From positions 62,001-126,000 of the forward strand of contig NZ_CP004353.1 in assembly GCF_000550805.1 (NCBI RefSeq): a stretch of DNA of 64,000 nucleotides, written 5' to 3'. Of this stretch, positions 48,847-57,787 are shown piece after piece. Each line of letters begins with the position of its first letter. Positions within the stretch are counted from its first letter, which is position 1. The translations under genes and the position numbers were made by a program. Under the pieces are notes generated by a model that saw only the letters and a program-made list of their open reading frames with translations, searched no databases and had not been told where the DNA came from. This stretch comes from Corynebacterium vitaeruminis DSM 20294 (GTDB taxonomy: Bacteria; Actinomycetota; Actinomycetes; Mycobacteriales; Mycobacteriaceae).

Positions 48847-49293
48847 ATGACCGATGAACTGCAACTCGAGAACCACGTGTGCTTCCAGCTCTATACTGGC
48901 TCGCGCCTCATGCAGCGGATGTACCGTCCCTACTTCGACGAGTGGGGAATCACCTACGCGCAGTACCTCGTGCTCGTGTGCCTGTGGAAGGAAGACGGGC
49001 AGACCATCGGGCAGCTTTCCGACCCGCTTGACCTCGACTCGGGTACGCTCTCGCCGCTGCTCAAGCGCATGGAGGTCCACGACCTGGTCACCCGCGAGCA
49101 CGATCCGTCGGACTTCCGCAAGGTGCACTTCTCGCTGACGCGCAAGGGCAAGGCGCTGGAGGCGAAGGCCAAGGCGATGCGGGCGGAGATCCGCGACCAA
49201 CTGGGGCTGGATGCCGATGACATCGCCGCGCTGCACCGGATCATGGCCAAGATCAACCCCTCGCTTACGCCCTCCGACGAGCCAGCAGCCTGA
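48847..49293 (+). CDS. MarR family regulator, OhrR-like
   Basis: 148 residues from the ATG at 48847. The Cys in Leu-Glu-Asn-His-Val-Cys-Phe-Gln-Leu-Tyr matches the peroxide-sensing cysteine position of OhrR proteins, and a Tyr-Arg-Pro-Tyr-Phe-Asp-Glu-Trp-Gly-Ile-Thr-Tyr helix and winged helix (Asp-Ser-Gly-Thr-Leu-Ser-Pro-Leu-Leu-Lys-Arg-Met) follow. It probably senses organic hydroperoxides and controls the DUF1304 gene. No ohr gene adjoins. Confidence 0.88.
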   Translation: MTDELQLENHVCFQLYTGSRLMQRMYRPYFDEWGITYAQYLVLVCLWKEDGQTIGQLSDPLDLDSGTLSPLLKRMEVHDLVTREHDPSDFRKVHFSLTRKGKALEAKAKAMRAEIRDQLGLDADDIAALHRIMAKINPSLTPSDEPAA

Positions 49294-50335
49294 GCAAGGC
49301 AGGCACGTAGCCAGCCAACAGGAGGACGAAGATGAGCCGGATGAGCTGCACAGTGACCACGACGGGGCCCGAGGCCCCTTCCGAGGTCAGTGCGAGGACG
49401 GTGTCCAGCGCGCCGGGCGTGGTGGCGAGGTAGCCTTCGAAGTAAGAGATGCCCAGCCACTTCGTCAGCGGCCAAGCGCTCGCGGCGCAGCCGCCGATGA
49501 GGACGAGGATGAAGACGACGGTCGCGGGCAGCTGCTTCGCGAACAGCTTGAGTGCGGCGACGGAAAGGCCGCCACCACACATCCAGCCGATGGCCATGAA
49601 TGCCATATACCTCACGGCGTTGGGCGGGGTGTAGTCGGCGTGGGGGAGCAGCAAGCCGATGATGACCATGAGGACCAGCGGGCCGAAGACGGATGGGGTG
49701 GGGATTTTGAAGAAGCGCCCGAACCTTTCGCCGAAGGCTGCGATGAGCAACACGAGCACCAGTGACCACCAGGTCTTCGAATAAGGCGAGGCGGTGAGCG
49801 CTGGGTCCACGTGAGGGGCGAAGAGGTGGGTGATGAGCGGCAGAGAAACGGAGACGGCTAGCAGCCGAAGGTACTGAGACAAAGCCACGTAGCGAAAATC
49901 CGCGCCGACCTCTTTGGCGAGGAAAGGCATGACGGAGGCGCCGCCTGCGAGCATCGAGAGGATGCCTGTCTCCTTGGAGATCTCCTTTTGGGAGTGCGCG
50001 AGCAGGAGGCCGCCGCCGAGGCCTATGCCTACCGTCACTAGAGAGGTGAAGATGCCAGGCAGAATGAAGCGGGCGATATCTGACAACGACGCACTGATCA
50101 GCGGCATGCCTGCGAGGACGCCGATGAAGCCGCGGCAGAAGTTGAAGAAGTGCCGGTTAAGGTGCAGCTCTTCTGACTTCACAACGGCAACGGTCGCGGA
50201 GACGAGGATGCCAGCGAGAATCCACCCGGCCGGGACGCCCAGGTAATCAAACAGGAGGCCGACAAGCGTCGAGGTCACGGCAACGCCGACCCAAACCTTG
50301 GCGGTGTGCTTTTCGACGTTTCTCAGCCAGTCCAT
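49265..50335 (-). CDS. AbrB-family membrane protein
   Basis: GGAGGG upstream supports the ATG at 50335 (356 residues). About ten hydrophobic helices in two related halves and the Ala-Gly-Gly-Ala-Ser-Val-Met-Pro and Thr-Thr-Pro-Gly-Ala-Leu-Asp-Thr-Val segments are typical of the AbrB/DUF AmoA-like membrane family. The role is unknown; transport or regulation has been proposed. Its 3' end overlaps the convergent MarR gene end by 29 bp. Confidence 0.82.
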   Translation of the reverse strand: MDWLRNVEKHTAKVWVGVAVTSTLVGLLFDYLGVPAGWILAGILVSATVAVVKSEELHLNRHFFNFCRGFIGVLAGMPLISASLSDIARFILPGIFTSLVTVGIGLGGGLLLAHSQKEISKETGILSMLAGGASVMPFLAKEVGADFRYVALSQYLRLLAVSVSLPLITHLFAPHVDPALTASPYSKTWWSLVLVLLIAAFGERFGRFFKIPTPSVFGPLVLMVIIGLLLPHADYTPPNAVRYMAFMAIGWMCGGGLSVAALKLFAKQLPATVVFILVLIGGCAASAWPLTKWLGISYFEGYLATTPGALDTVLALTSEGASGPVVVTVQLIRLIFVLLLAGYVPALLRLLARRRA

Positions 50336-50491
50336 CCCCGCTGCCCCTCCAGATCCTCGCGCACGGTGTTTCCTCTTCGAAGTCAACCTTAGACCTTGAC
50401 CTCGATTGATCTGGAACGGAAGTTCCTAAACGCGGTGGGGAGCCGCTACAGTTCACATACAGGAACAATAGCCTTGATGGAGGATACTCAA

Positions 50492-51262
50492 ATGGGAATG
50501 ACTAGCATGGGGATCCTCTTCGTCGGCGCTGGTGTCGCAGGCTGGATCGATGCGGTAATCGGCGGGGGAGGTCTCATCCTTATCCCGCTCATCATGGCGG
50601 TGCTCCCGTCCTTGGCACCGGCTGTCGCGCTGGCCACGAACAAGGTAGCGGCATTTTCTGGAACAGCCTCGGCAACTGCCACCTTGCTGAAGAAGGTAGG
50701 GGCAAACAAGAAGCAGGCGGCGCTATACGTTCCGGTCGCACTCGTGTGCTCCGGACTCGGCGCATACTTCGCCTCACACATTAACAAAGAGGTCATGCGG
50801 CCGATCGTGATCGTGCTGCTGCTTTTCGCCGGCACGTTCGTCGCGCTGCGGCCGGAGTTCGGTCAAAACCAGGCCAAGGGCACGGTGGTGTCACCGGCAC
50901 GGAAGCTCGGCGCCATCGCGCTGGTGGCGTGTATCGCCATGTACGACGGCATCTTCGGTCCCGGTACCGGCATGTTCCTCATCATGGGCTTTACCGCGAT
51001 CCTTGCTCAGGATTTTCTCTCCTCCGCCGTGCTGTCCAAAGTGGTTAACTCCTCGACCAACTTCGGTGCGTTGGTCGTGTTCATCATCGGTGGACATGTC
51101 CTATGGAAGCTTGCCATCGCGTTGGCTGTGGCTAACATCATCGGCGCCCAGTTGGGCGCGCGCACCGTCATCGCCGGCGGAGCGAAGCTCCTGCGCATAG
51201 CGCTGCTGACTCTGGTCGTGGTGATGAGCGCCTACCTCACATGGCAGCAGTTCGCTGCGTAA
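50492..51262 (+). CDS. TSUP (TauE/SafE) family permease
   Basis: GGAGGA at a good distance selects the ATG at 50492 (256 residues). Eight or so helices with Gly-Gly-Gly-Gly-Leu-Ile-Leu-Ile-Pro-Leu and Tyr-Asp-Gly-Ile-Phe-Gly-Pro-Gly-Thr-Gly are the two inverted TSUP repeats. The family exports sulfite, sulfoacetate or related anions; the substrate here is unknown. It is divergent from the AbrB-like gene. Confidence 0.88.
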   Translation: MGMTSMGILFVGAGVAGWIDAVIGGGGLILIPLIMAVLPSLAPAVALATNKVAAFSGTASATATLLKKVGANKKQAALYVPVALVCSGLGAYFASHINKEVMRPIVIVLLLFAGTFVALRPEFGQNQAKGTVVSPARKLGAIALVACIAMYDGIFGPGTGMFLIMGFTAILAQDFLSSAVLSKVVNSSTNFGALVVFIIGGHVLWKLAIALAVANIIGAQLGARTVIAGGAKLLRIALLTLVVVMSAYLTWQQFAA

Positions 51263-51313
51263 CTGCTTCTCGGCCTCACCCACGGCGAAGGCCTAAGGCT
51301 TAGGCAAGACCGC

Positions 51314-52423
51314 CTAACTTGCGGCTAGGACCGGTGGCCGGGTGATCGCCGCGGTCGAAAGCATCAGGTCAGCCCATGGCCCCTTGGGCAGGGTCACGAA
51401 CTGAGAGCCGTCGCCCGTCGTCCACGTGTCGGTCCCGTTGGGGTGCATGATTACCTGGACCTCACCTGAAGTCTTGAGGTTGTGGTGGTGCCGGCACAGG
51501 AGGTGAAGATTATCGGCCGTCGTCGTTCCCCCTTTGCCAAAGGGGATGACATGGTCTACGTCGCACTCGCCGGCGTCCACCGTGCATCCGGGGTAACGGC
51601 AGTGCCCGTCGCGGCCAGTGACGAGGGCGCGCAGTCGCTCCGGGATGCCGTATCGTTCGGTGGACTCGGCTTCGGACAGTACCCTGCGGCTTAGTACCTT
51701 GGCCCGGGATAACTCCTCCGGAGGCAGCCATCCGCCACCGGCCGCATAGATAAGCCCGCTGGGGTCTTGGAAGAGATTGAGGTGGACCCTGGGTGGCTTC
51801 TCGCCGCCGAGGAGGCTGAGCATGGCTCGGGCAAAATCCACCTTCTTCTTTCTCATCACGGACAGTATCTGCTCGTAGAGCTGGGCGCCTTCGAGCTGGG
51901 GGAGACACAGCGTGAATCGATAGTTGTTCTCGGAATCGACGCGCGCGCTCGCCCGCGGAACGGCCGCCACGTGCTCCTTCGCGTCAAGACCAAGCGCGTC
52001 GACGATCTTGTCTAGCCGTTTACTCAGAGCGGGTGCCTGCACGAGCTCCTGGTCGCTTACACCCGGTGTGAGCACCGCCGAGAGGTGTTCGTCGACAAGC
52101 AAAAGCTCATCGGAGGTGAGCCTTTTCAGACGCGTTCCCAAGGTCGTGATGCGGAATTCATCGAGGTGAGCGTGGGTGCGTGCGGCCCGCAGACATCGTG
52201 GAAGGCGATGCAAGACGCTCAGGCCAGTTACCAAACCGCGAACCTGCTGCCGGGATTGGGACAGCTGCCTAGCCATCGCGATGACGATATCGTCGATTGA
52301 CTTGCCTCCCGAAATTCCCTCGATGACCAGCGGCAATAAGAGATCAAGGATCTCGAGGTTGCGCTGCCTGCGGAAACGTGCGGCTGGGCTGGGGTCGTGG
52401 GTCATGCGGAAACTGGTGGTCAT
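51314..52423 (-). CDS. DUF222/HNH endonuclease-domain protein
   Basis: 369 residues. The N-terminal part is the DUF222 (13E12-type) helical domain; the C-terminal HNH motif is Cys-Arg-Tyr-Pro-Gly-Cys ... Cys-Asp-Val-Asp-His-Val-Ile-Pro-Phe ... Asn-Leu-His-Leu-Leu-Cys-Arg-His-His-His. Such proteins form multicopy families in corynebacteria and mycobacteria and are of uncertain role. A coding copy of the dispersed word is at 52088. Confidence 0.88.
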   Translation of the reverse strand: MTTSFRMTHDPSPAARFRRQRNLEILDLLLPLVIEGISGGKSIDDIVIAMARQLSQSRQQVRGLVTGLSVLHRLPRCLRAARTHAHLDEFRITTLGTRLKRLTSDELLLVDEHLSAVLTPGVSDQELVQAPALSKRLDKIVDALGLDAKEHVAAVPRASARVDSENNYRFTLCLPQLEGAQLYEQILSVMRKKKVDFARAMLSLLGGEKPPRVHLNLFQDPSGLIYAAGGGWLPPEELSRAKVLSRRVLSEAESTERYGIPERLRALVTGRDGHCRYPGCTVDAGECDVDHVIPFGKGGTTTADNLHLLCRHHHNLKTSGEVQVIMHPNGTDTWTTGDGSQFVTLPKGPWADLMLSTAAITRPPVLAAS

Positions 52424-52511
52424 GGGGTTACCTTTCGCAAGCGGTGGATTTATCAGGCAGGAGCCTAGATCTCACCCCCCACAGCGTCGACCGCCTCGTC
52501 AAAAACAACCG

Positions 52512-52558
52512 GAAATCTGTGGATAACTTCCTTGTCGACGGATTTATCCACAGATTTC
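52512..52558. repeat. 15-bp perfect inverted repeat with two DnaA boxes
   Basis: GAAATCTGTGGATAA (52512-52526) and TTATCCACAGATTTC (52544-52558). Each arm contains TTATCCACA, the consensus DnaA box, in opposite orientation 17 bp apart. The 244-bp gap around it has no gene. Confidence 0.85.
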
Positions 52559-52667
52559 GCGCCTCGTTCGCGGTCCGACTTGCGCCGCTTCGAGATTCCG
52601 GTAATGTTTTTCGCTTTTCGACGACTATGGCTCGCAGCCCCCAATCGCGCCGCTGAAACAAGTGGAG

Positions 52668-55037
52668 CTATTTCGACAATCGACGGTTCGTTTTGGCAGT
52701 CGCCACCGCGGTTGTGGGGTCCTCCGGCCATGGGTGCTTCGGGTAGCGGCCGCGCATCTCGGCGCGAACCCCGTGGTACGGACCCGCCCAGAAGCTAGCG
52801 AGGTCGTCGGTGACAGCCAGCGGCCGTCCAGCCGGGGAGAGCAGGTGGAACTGCACGGGCTTCCCGCAGATAACCGGCGAGGACTCGAGGCCGAAGCACT
52901 CCTGCAGCTTGACTCGGACAACTGGGCGCTCGCCCGAATAATCGATGGCGACGCTTCGCCCCGACGGGACCTCGAGTCTCTCGGGGGTGAGCTCCCCAAG
53001 CCGTGCGGCCTCCGGCCACGGAAGGAGCCTCTGGAGGGCGGGGTACATGTCGATGCCTGAGGCAGCCTTCCCTTGGGCGAGGGCGTCGAGCTCCGGTCCG
53101 AGCCAAAGCAGGGGATCGACGCTCTCGACGTCCGGCCAGGGATCGCCCTCGGCCTCGTGCAAGAGCCGGAGTCGGTCGAGAAGGCCCTGAGCCTTCTCAG
53201 AGAAGACGAAAAGGCCGAGTCCCTCTTCGCTGATCGCCTTAGCGAGCGCTTGCTTTGCGACGTCGCCGCCTACGGCGCAGGGAATGGAAGACAGGACGAT
53301 GGCCCCCGCCTTTTTCGTGAGCGTCCCGCGTACGCGACCGTCGACGAGCGAGGTCTTGACCTCCTCCTTGACACCAAGGATTGCCAGCGCCTGCTCCTCG
53401 TCGATAACTGCGGCTGCGCGCACGCGTGGGGTGCCGATGTTACCGAGCGAGACGTCGGCGACCGCGATCCACTCCGCGTGGAAGTCGGGTGCGAGCACTC
53501 TGGTGCCGCTGGCGAGCTGGTAGTCCTTGCCCATGTTGCGCGCAATGAGAGAGGGGAAGGCAAGGCCGACTACGGTGCCGGTCGCGACCTTTCCGCGGTC
53601 CGTCGACAGCTTCTTCAGCCGCGCGATCTCCCTGCGTACGCGCGGCAGCGCGGTAAGCCGAGGTAGTTCTCGGTCGACGTCGCCACGGACATCCTCGCCC
53701 AAGGATGCGATGACCGGTGCTGCCTGGGAACCAGCCTCCAGAAGCGCCCTGCCCAAGCGTGGATCCGTGGGGAGTGCAACGAGCTTCTTCCCGATGGTGG
53801 TGAGACCGTGCTCGTCCACCGCGCCCAATTGCTCGAGAGTCGCCTGAGCCTGCTCCACAGTCCGAGCTGGTGGGGCATCAAGCAGCGGGAATGAGTCAAA
53901 GCTTCCGCCCCAGGCACTCACGAAGAGGCTCGCTTGGGTGAGGTCGGCACTGGCGATCTCAGGCGAGATGGCGGCGCGGAAGTGCTGGAAGTCCGAGGCC
54001 GAGTAGCAACGGACCACCGTGCCGGGTCCCTCGCGGCCAGCTCGGCCCGCGCGCTGTTCCACCGAGGACTGACTCGTGCTGATAGTCACGAGTCCCGTCA
54101 TGCCGCGCAGGTTGTCGCGCTTGGGCACACGGGAGAGTCCCGAGTCAACGACCGTGCGCACGCCGGGGACGGTGATCGAGCTTTCCGCGATGGACGTGGC
54201 CACGACGATGCGTTGGGAATCCGCCCGCAGAGCTGCGTCCTGCTCGGGCGAGCTCAACGAACCGTGGAGGGGATAGACCTCAATGCCGTGTGGAAGCCTC
54301 GGGTCGCACTCGAGAGCTTCCACCACGATCCGGACCTCCCGCACGCCGGGGACGAAGACGAGCACGGAGTCCGAGGAAGCGACCGCCGCCTCCCGCGAAG
54401 CACGAGCGAGCTCCGAGAGGAAGCCCCGGGAGCATTCGGCGCGTCCGGCGATCGGGGCGTAGCTCACCTCCAGCGGGTAGATGGGCGAGGTGATGGTGAC
54501 CACGTCGCCGCCTATGAGCGCCGCAAAGCGGGAAGACTCCACCGTCGCCGACATGGCCACCAGCCGAAGGTCGTCGCGAAGCTCGCGCAACTCGACCAGC
54601 ATGCCAAGCACGATGTCGGTGTCCAGCTGGCGCTCGTGGACCTCGTCGACGATGACCGCGTCGACTCCGGAGAGCTCGGGATCGTGAAGCATCCTGCGAA
54701 GGAGCACGCCAGGGGTGAGGAACTCGACGCGTGAGGAGGGGGTCTGCTCGCCGCGAATCGTGAATCCAACCCCCGGCACCGTGGGTGCTAGGTGGTGCAG
54801 CCGATGCGCTGCGGCGCGCACAGCGACCCTGCGGGGAGCGACGCAGATGACTTTGCCCGAGACCTCGTTGGCTAGAAGCGGCGGGAGGAAGGTGGTCTTG
54901 CCGGTGCCGGGTGGCGCCTGGACCACGACCGCGCCGGGCGCGCCCTCGCCGAAGATGGCCTCGCGGAGCTCATCCTCATGCCCCGCTACCGGCAGGCCGC
55001 GGCCGATCTCGGCGAGATCGAACAGCTCGCGCGTCAT
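52668..55037 (-). CDS. hrpB: ATP-dependent helicase HrpB
   Basis: 789 residues with DEAH-box motifs: I Gly-Thr-Gly-Lys-Thr-Thr-Phe-Leu-Pro-Pro (44-53), II Asp-Glu-Val-His-Glu-Arg, V Ala-Thr-Ser-Ile-Ala-Glu-Ser-Ser-Ile-Thr and VI Gln-Arg-Ala-Gly-Arg-Ala-Gly-Arg. The HrpB-specific C-terminal domain ends with Trp-Pro-Glu-Asp-Pro. Role is RNA helicase, exact substrate unknown. The acetyltransferase gene is 3 bp upstream on the same strand. Confidence 0.92.
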   Translation of the reverse strand: MTRELFDLAEIGRGLPVAGHEDELREAIFGEGAPGAVVVQAPPGTGKTTFLPPLLANEVSGKVICVAPRRVAVRAAAHRLHHLAPTVPGVGFTIRGEQTPSSRVEFLTPGVLLRRMLHDPELSGVDAVIVDEVHERQLDTDIVLGMLVELRELRDDLRLVAMSATVESSRFAALIGGDVVTITSPIYPLEVSYAPIAGRAECSRGFLSELARASREAAVASSDSVLVFVPGVREVRIVVEALECDPRLPHGIEVYPLHGSLSSPEQDAALRADSQRIVVATSIAESSITVPGVRTVVDSGLSRVPKRDNLRGMTGLVTISTSQSSVEQRAGRAGREGPGTVVRCYSASDFQHFRAAISPEIASADLTQASLFVSAWGGSFDSFPLLDAPPARTVEQAQATLEQLGAVDEHGLTTIGKKLVALPTDPRLGRALLEAGSQAAPVIASLGEDVRGDVDRELPRLTALPRVRREIARLKKLSTDRGKVATGTVVGLAFPSLIARNMGKDYQLASGTRVLAPDFHAEWIAVADVSLGNIGTPRVRAAAVIDEEQALAILGVKEEVKTSLVDGRVRGTLTKKAGAIVLSSIPCAVGGDVAKQALAKAISEEGLGLFVFSEKAQGLLDRLRLLHEAEGDPWPDVESVDPLLWLGPELDALAQGKAASGIDMYPALQRLLPWPEAARLGELTPERLEVPSGRSVAIDYSGERPVVRVKLQECFGLESSPVICGKPVQFHLLSPAGRPLAVTDDLASFWAGPYHGVRAEMRGRYPKHPWPEDPTTAVATAKTNRRLSK

Positions 55038-55040
55038 GGG

Positions 55041-55685
55041 CTAGCTGTCCTCCCCGCGCGCATCGACGGGCACCCCCTCGGGAAGTTGCGAGCGCTCGAA
55101 GCGCGCCGGGTCGGGGTAGCGCACGACGCGAGCCGGATTCCCCACGGCGATCGCGCCCGCGGGGATGTCGCAAGTGACCACCGATCCGGCACCGATGACG
55201 GCACGCTCTCCGATGCTCACGCCCGGAAGCACGATCACGCCGGCGCCCAGCCACGCCTCCTCGCCGATGGACACCGGGTGTGCGATCTCCCAGTCGGCCA
55301 CGCGCATCTCGGCATCGTCGACGGGGTGGGTCACCGTGATGATCTGGCAGTTGGGCCCGAGCAACGCACGAGCGCCGATCGTGACCTCGGCGGTATCAAG
55401 GATGCGGACGCCGAAGTTGATAAAGGCGCCTTCGCCGACGGTGGTGTTGGCACCGTACTCGATGATCATCGGCTGCTTGATGAAGCACTTGCCGCTCGCC
55501 GGGTTGAGGATCTCCCCCAAAAGGCGCGCTAATTCTTCCTCGTTGGTAGGCCGCGTGTGGTTGTAGTCGTAGACCAGCTCGGCGATGCGCGCGGCATGCT
55601 CGGAAATCTCCGGTGAGATGGGGATGTGCCACTTCTCGGCGCGCAGGTCGTCGAGGCTCGAGTAGGTTCGCGGGTCAAAGCTCAT
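55041..55685 (-). CDS. Maltose/galactoside O-acetyltransferase-like protein
   Basis: 214 residues of the Maa/LacA hexapeptide family. An N-terminal helical cap (Arg-Ala-Glu-Lys-Trp-His) is followed by beta-helix repeats with the catalytic His in Ile-Ile-Thr-Val-Thr-His-Pro-Val-Asp and the C-terminal Ala-Val-Gly-Asn-Pro-Ala-Arg-Val. It transfers acetyl from acetyl-CoA to a sugar; the acceptor is unknown. Confidence 0.88.
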   Translation of the reverse strand: MSFDPRTYSSLDDLRAEKWHIPISPEISEHAARIAELVYDYNHTRPTNEEELARLLGEILNPASGKCFIKQPMIIEYGANTTVGEGAFINFGVRILDTAEVTIGARALLGPNCQIITVTHPVDDAEMRVADWEIAHPVSIGEEAWLGAGVIVLPGVSIGERAVIGAGSVVTCDIPAGAIAVGNPARVVRYPDPARFERSQLPEGVPVDARGEDS

Positions 55686-55734
55686 GCGCTCATCCTATTT
55701 CCCCGTGTCGCTGGGCGCGTTTAGGCTTGGCCCC

Positions 55735-56424
55735 GTGCCTACGCTTTTCGACGCCCACCCCAATCCCGCCCGCCGCCCAGACAGGGTCGTGCGCGAGGGA
55801 ATCGTGCACCTGCCCGCCTTCCTGACCATGGAGCAACAGGAGCAGGTGGTGTCCACGGCCCGTGAGTACGCCCGCCGAACCGCCAGCCTGCCGTGGCGCA
55901 TGCGACAGCGTCGGGTGAAGTCCGGCACGATGAGTGCCCATCTCATGAGTCTGGGCGAGCACTGGGACTACGAGCGTCACCGCTACATCCGCGGCGAGGG
56001 GAGCCAGGCGGTGCCCGCGATTCCCGAGACCTTCGTGGGCATCGCGCACGCGGTGTTGCGCATGGCAGGCGAGCTCGACGAAAGCCTCGCCCCGTGGGTG
56101 GCGGGGTTCCGGGTTGAAGCGGCACTGGTGAATTACTACCCGCCGGGCTCTGGCATGGGCCTGCACCAGGACGGGTATGAGGACAGCGGCGCGCCGGTGG
56201 TATCGCTGAGTATCGGGGACTCGGCGGTGTTCCGCGCGGGCGGTACCATCGATCGGAACAAGCCGTGGGACGACATCTACCTCGAAAGCGGCGACGCGCT
56301 CGTGTTCGGCGGGCCCGCGCGCGACATCTTCCACGGCATTGTCCGGCTGGATGACAACACGGCACCCATGGGCTGCGGCCTGCGTCAAGGGCGTATAAAT
56401 GTCACGTTCCGCCAGGTCAGATGA
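55735..56424 (+). CDS. alkB: Alpha-ketoglutarate-dependent dioxygenase AlkB
   Basis: I prefer the GTG at 55735 (229 residues, near-leaderless) because the earlier start overlaps the divergent promoter. The Fe(II) ligands His-Gln-Asp in Leu-His-Gln-Asp-Gly-Tyr-Glu and the distal His in Ile-Phe-His-Gly-Ile-Val-Arg, plus Arg-Ile-Asn-Val-Thr-Phe-Arg for 2-oxoglutarate, are all present. AlkB removes methyl groups from 1-methyladenine and 3-methylcytosine in DNA. It precedes the Tag glycosylase gene, an alkylation-repair pair. Confidence 0.93.
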   Translation: MPTLFDAHPNPARRPDRVVREGIVHLPAFLTMEQQEQVVSTAREYARRTASLPWRMRQRRVKSGTMSAHLMSLGEHWDYERHRYIRGEGSQAVPAIPETFVGIAHAVLRMAGELDESLAPWVAGFRVEAALVNYYPPGSGMGLHQDGYEDSGAPVVSLSIGDSAVFRAGGTIDRNKPWDDIYLESGDALVFGGPARDIFHGIVRLDDNTAPMGCGLRQGRINVTFRQVR

Positions 56425-56442
56425 GGTATGGGAACCGGCCCG

Positions 56443-56463
56443 CCGAAGGTGGCGTCGAAAAGC
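56443..56463 (-). repeat. Dispersed word, intergenic copy
   Basis: GCGTCGAAAAGC preceded by CCGAAGGTG, in the alkB-tag gap. Confidence 0.55.
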
Positions 56464-56478
56464 GATATGGAGATAATG

Positions 56479-57081
56479 ATGGAAGTAGAAGTGGACCTGA
56501 GCGCGCGCGGGCTGGTGCGCGGCGAGGACGGGCGCGTGCGCCCGGTGTGGGCGAGCCTCGACGAGCTGCAGCGCGAGTATTACGACTTCGAGTGGGGCGC
56601 GCCGGTGCGCAGCGAGCAGGGGATATACGAGCGGCTGTGCCTCGAGGGGTTCCAGTCGGGGCTGAGCTGGGCGACGGTGCTGCGCAAGCGGCCCGCGTTC
56701 CGCGAGGTCTTCGCGGGGTTCGACCCCGACGCGGTGGCCGCCTTTGATGAGGAGGTGGTGGAGGCGCTCATGGCCGATGCCCGCATCATCCGCAACCGCC
56801 GCAAGATCACGGCGGCGATCAACAACGCCCAGGCCACCGTGGCGCTTAGAGGCGATGGCGGCCTTGCCGAGCTGGTGTGGGGGTTCGTACCCGCCGAGCA
56901 CGCGCGCCCCGAGTCGGCTAAGTCGGTGCAGTCCACCTCCCCGGAATCCGTGGCGATGGCCAAGGCGCTAAAGACGGCGGGATTCCGCTTCGTGGGCCCG
57001 ACCACCTGTTACGCGCTCATGCAAGCGCTCGGCATGGTCGACGATCGCATCGTGGGGGCCTCGCCGCTCATCCGTGGCTGA
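56479..57081 (+). CDS. tag: DNA-3-methyladenine glycosylase I
   Basis: The ATG at 56479 is the best of several (GGAG 6 nt upstream; 200 residues). Tag-type features are Tyr-Asp-Phe-Glu-Trp-Gly, Glu-Arg-Leu-Cys-Leu-Glu-Gly-Phe-Gln-Ser-Gly-Leu-Ser-Trp and Phe-Val-Gly-Pro-Thr-Thr-Cys-Tyr-Ala-Leu-Met-Gln-Ala. The His at the usual zinc position in Tag N-termini (Cys-x-Trp) is not obvious here, so zinc binding is uncertain. It excises 3-methyladenine. Confidence 0.9.
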   Translation: MEVEVDLSARGLVRGEDGRVRPVWASLDELQREYYDFEWGAPVRSEQGIYERLCLEGFQSGLSWATVLRKRPAFREVFAGFDPDAVAAFDEEVVEALMADARIIRNRRKITAAINNAQATVALRGDGGLAELVWGFVPAEHARPESAKSVQSTSPESVAMAKALKTAGFRFVGPTTCYALMQALGMVDDRIVGASPLIRG

Positions 57082-57106
57082 GCACCCGCTCGCTACCATG
57101 GTGGGT

Positions 57107-57589
57107 ATGAGTGAAGTACGCGTGCGCCCGGCAACCCCCACCGACTGTGAGGCGATGGTCCAGTTCGTCAAGGACCTAGCAGTGTACGAGAAGGAGCCGG
57201 TGGAGATCGTGCGGCTGACCTCTGAGACTCTCCGCGAGCAGCTGTTCGGCGAGAACCCGGCGATCTTCGCCTTCATCGCTGAGGCCGACGACGAGCCCGT
57301 GGGCTTCGCGCTGTGGTTCCTCAACTACTCCACGTGGGAGGGTGCGCATGGCATCTACCTGGAGGATCTCTACGTAAGGCCCGAATCCCGCGGGCTGGGT
57401 GCGGGCAAGGCTTTGCTGCGCGAGCTGGCGCGCACCGCCGTGGCACGCGGCTACAAGCGAGTGGAATGGTCGGTGCTCAAGTGGAATACCCCGTCGATCG
57501 AGTTCTACCGTAGCCACGGCAGCTTCCCGATGGAGGAATGGGATACCTTCCGGCTCGCGGGTAAAGCGCTCGAGGAATTCGGGGCATAG
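57107..57589 (+). CDS. GNAT family N-acetyltransferase
   Basis: 160 residues from the ATG at 57107. The motif A loop Val-Arg-Pro-Glu-Ser-Arg-Gly-Leu-Gly-Ala-Gly-Lys-Ala and Asn-Thr-Pro-Ser-Ile-Glu-Phe-Tyr-Arg-Ser are typical of the SSAT-like polyamine/diamine acetyltransferase subgroup, including Glu-Asp-Leu-Tyr-Val. It begins 25 bp after tag and may be in its operon. The substrate is a likely amine, by inference. Confidence 0.85.
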   Translation: MSEVRVRPATPTDCEAMVQFVKDLAVYEKEPVEIVRLTSETLREQLFGENPAIFAFIAEADDEPVGFALWFLNYSTWEGAHGIYLEDLYVRPESRGLGAGKALLRELARTAVARGYKRVEWSVLKWNTPSIEFYRSHGSFPMEEWDTFRLAGKALEEFGA

Positions 57590-57715
57590 CCCACGTTTTG
57601 AGCTTCAGCGATCGAGACCTGCCTAGACGACAGGTGTCTGGCGGGTCTCTTTGGTGTGAAATCTTGGCGAATGCTCGTTAAAGGCGCAGGTCAGCTGAGG
57701 GTATGTGCGCTGCGG

Positions 57716-57732
57716 GCGAAGCGTCGGAAAGC
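57716..57732 (-). repeat. Dispersed word, intergenic copy
   Basis: GCGAAGCGTCGGAAAGC, 55 bp upstream of the 5'-nucleotidase start. Confidence 0.5.
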
Positions 57733-57787
57733 TAAAAATGCACGAGGATGTCATTTCAACTAGAACTCGTGCAAGGAGCCAATCCCC

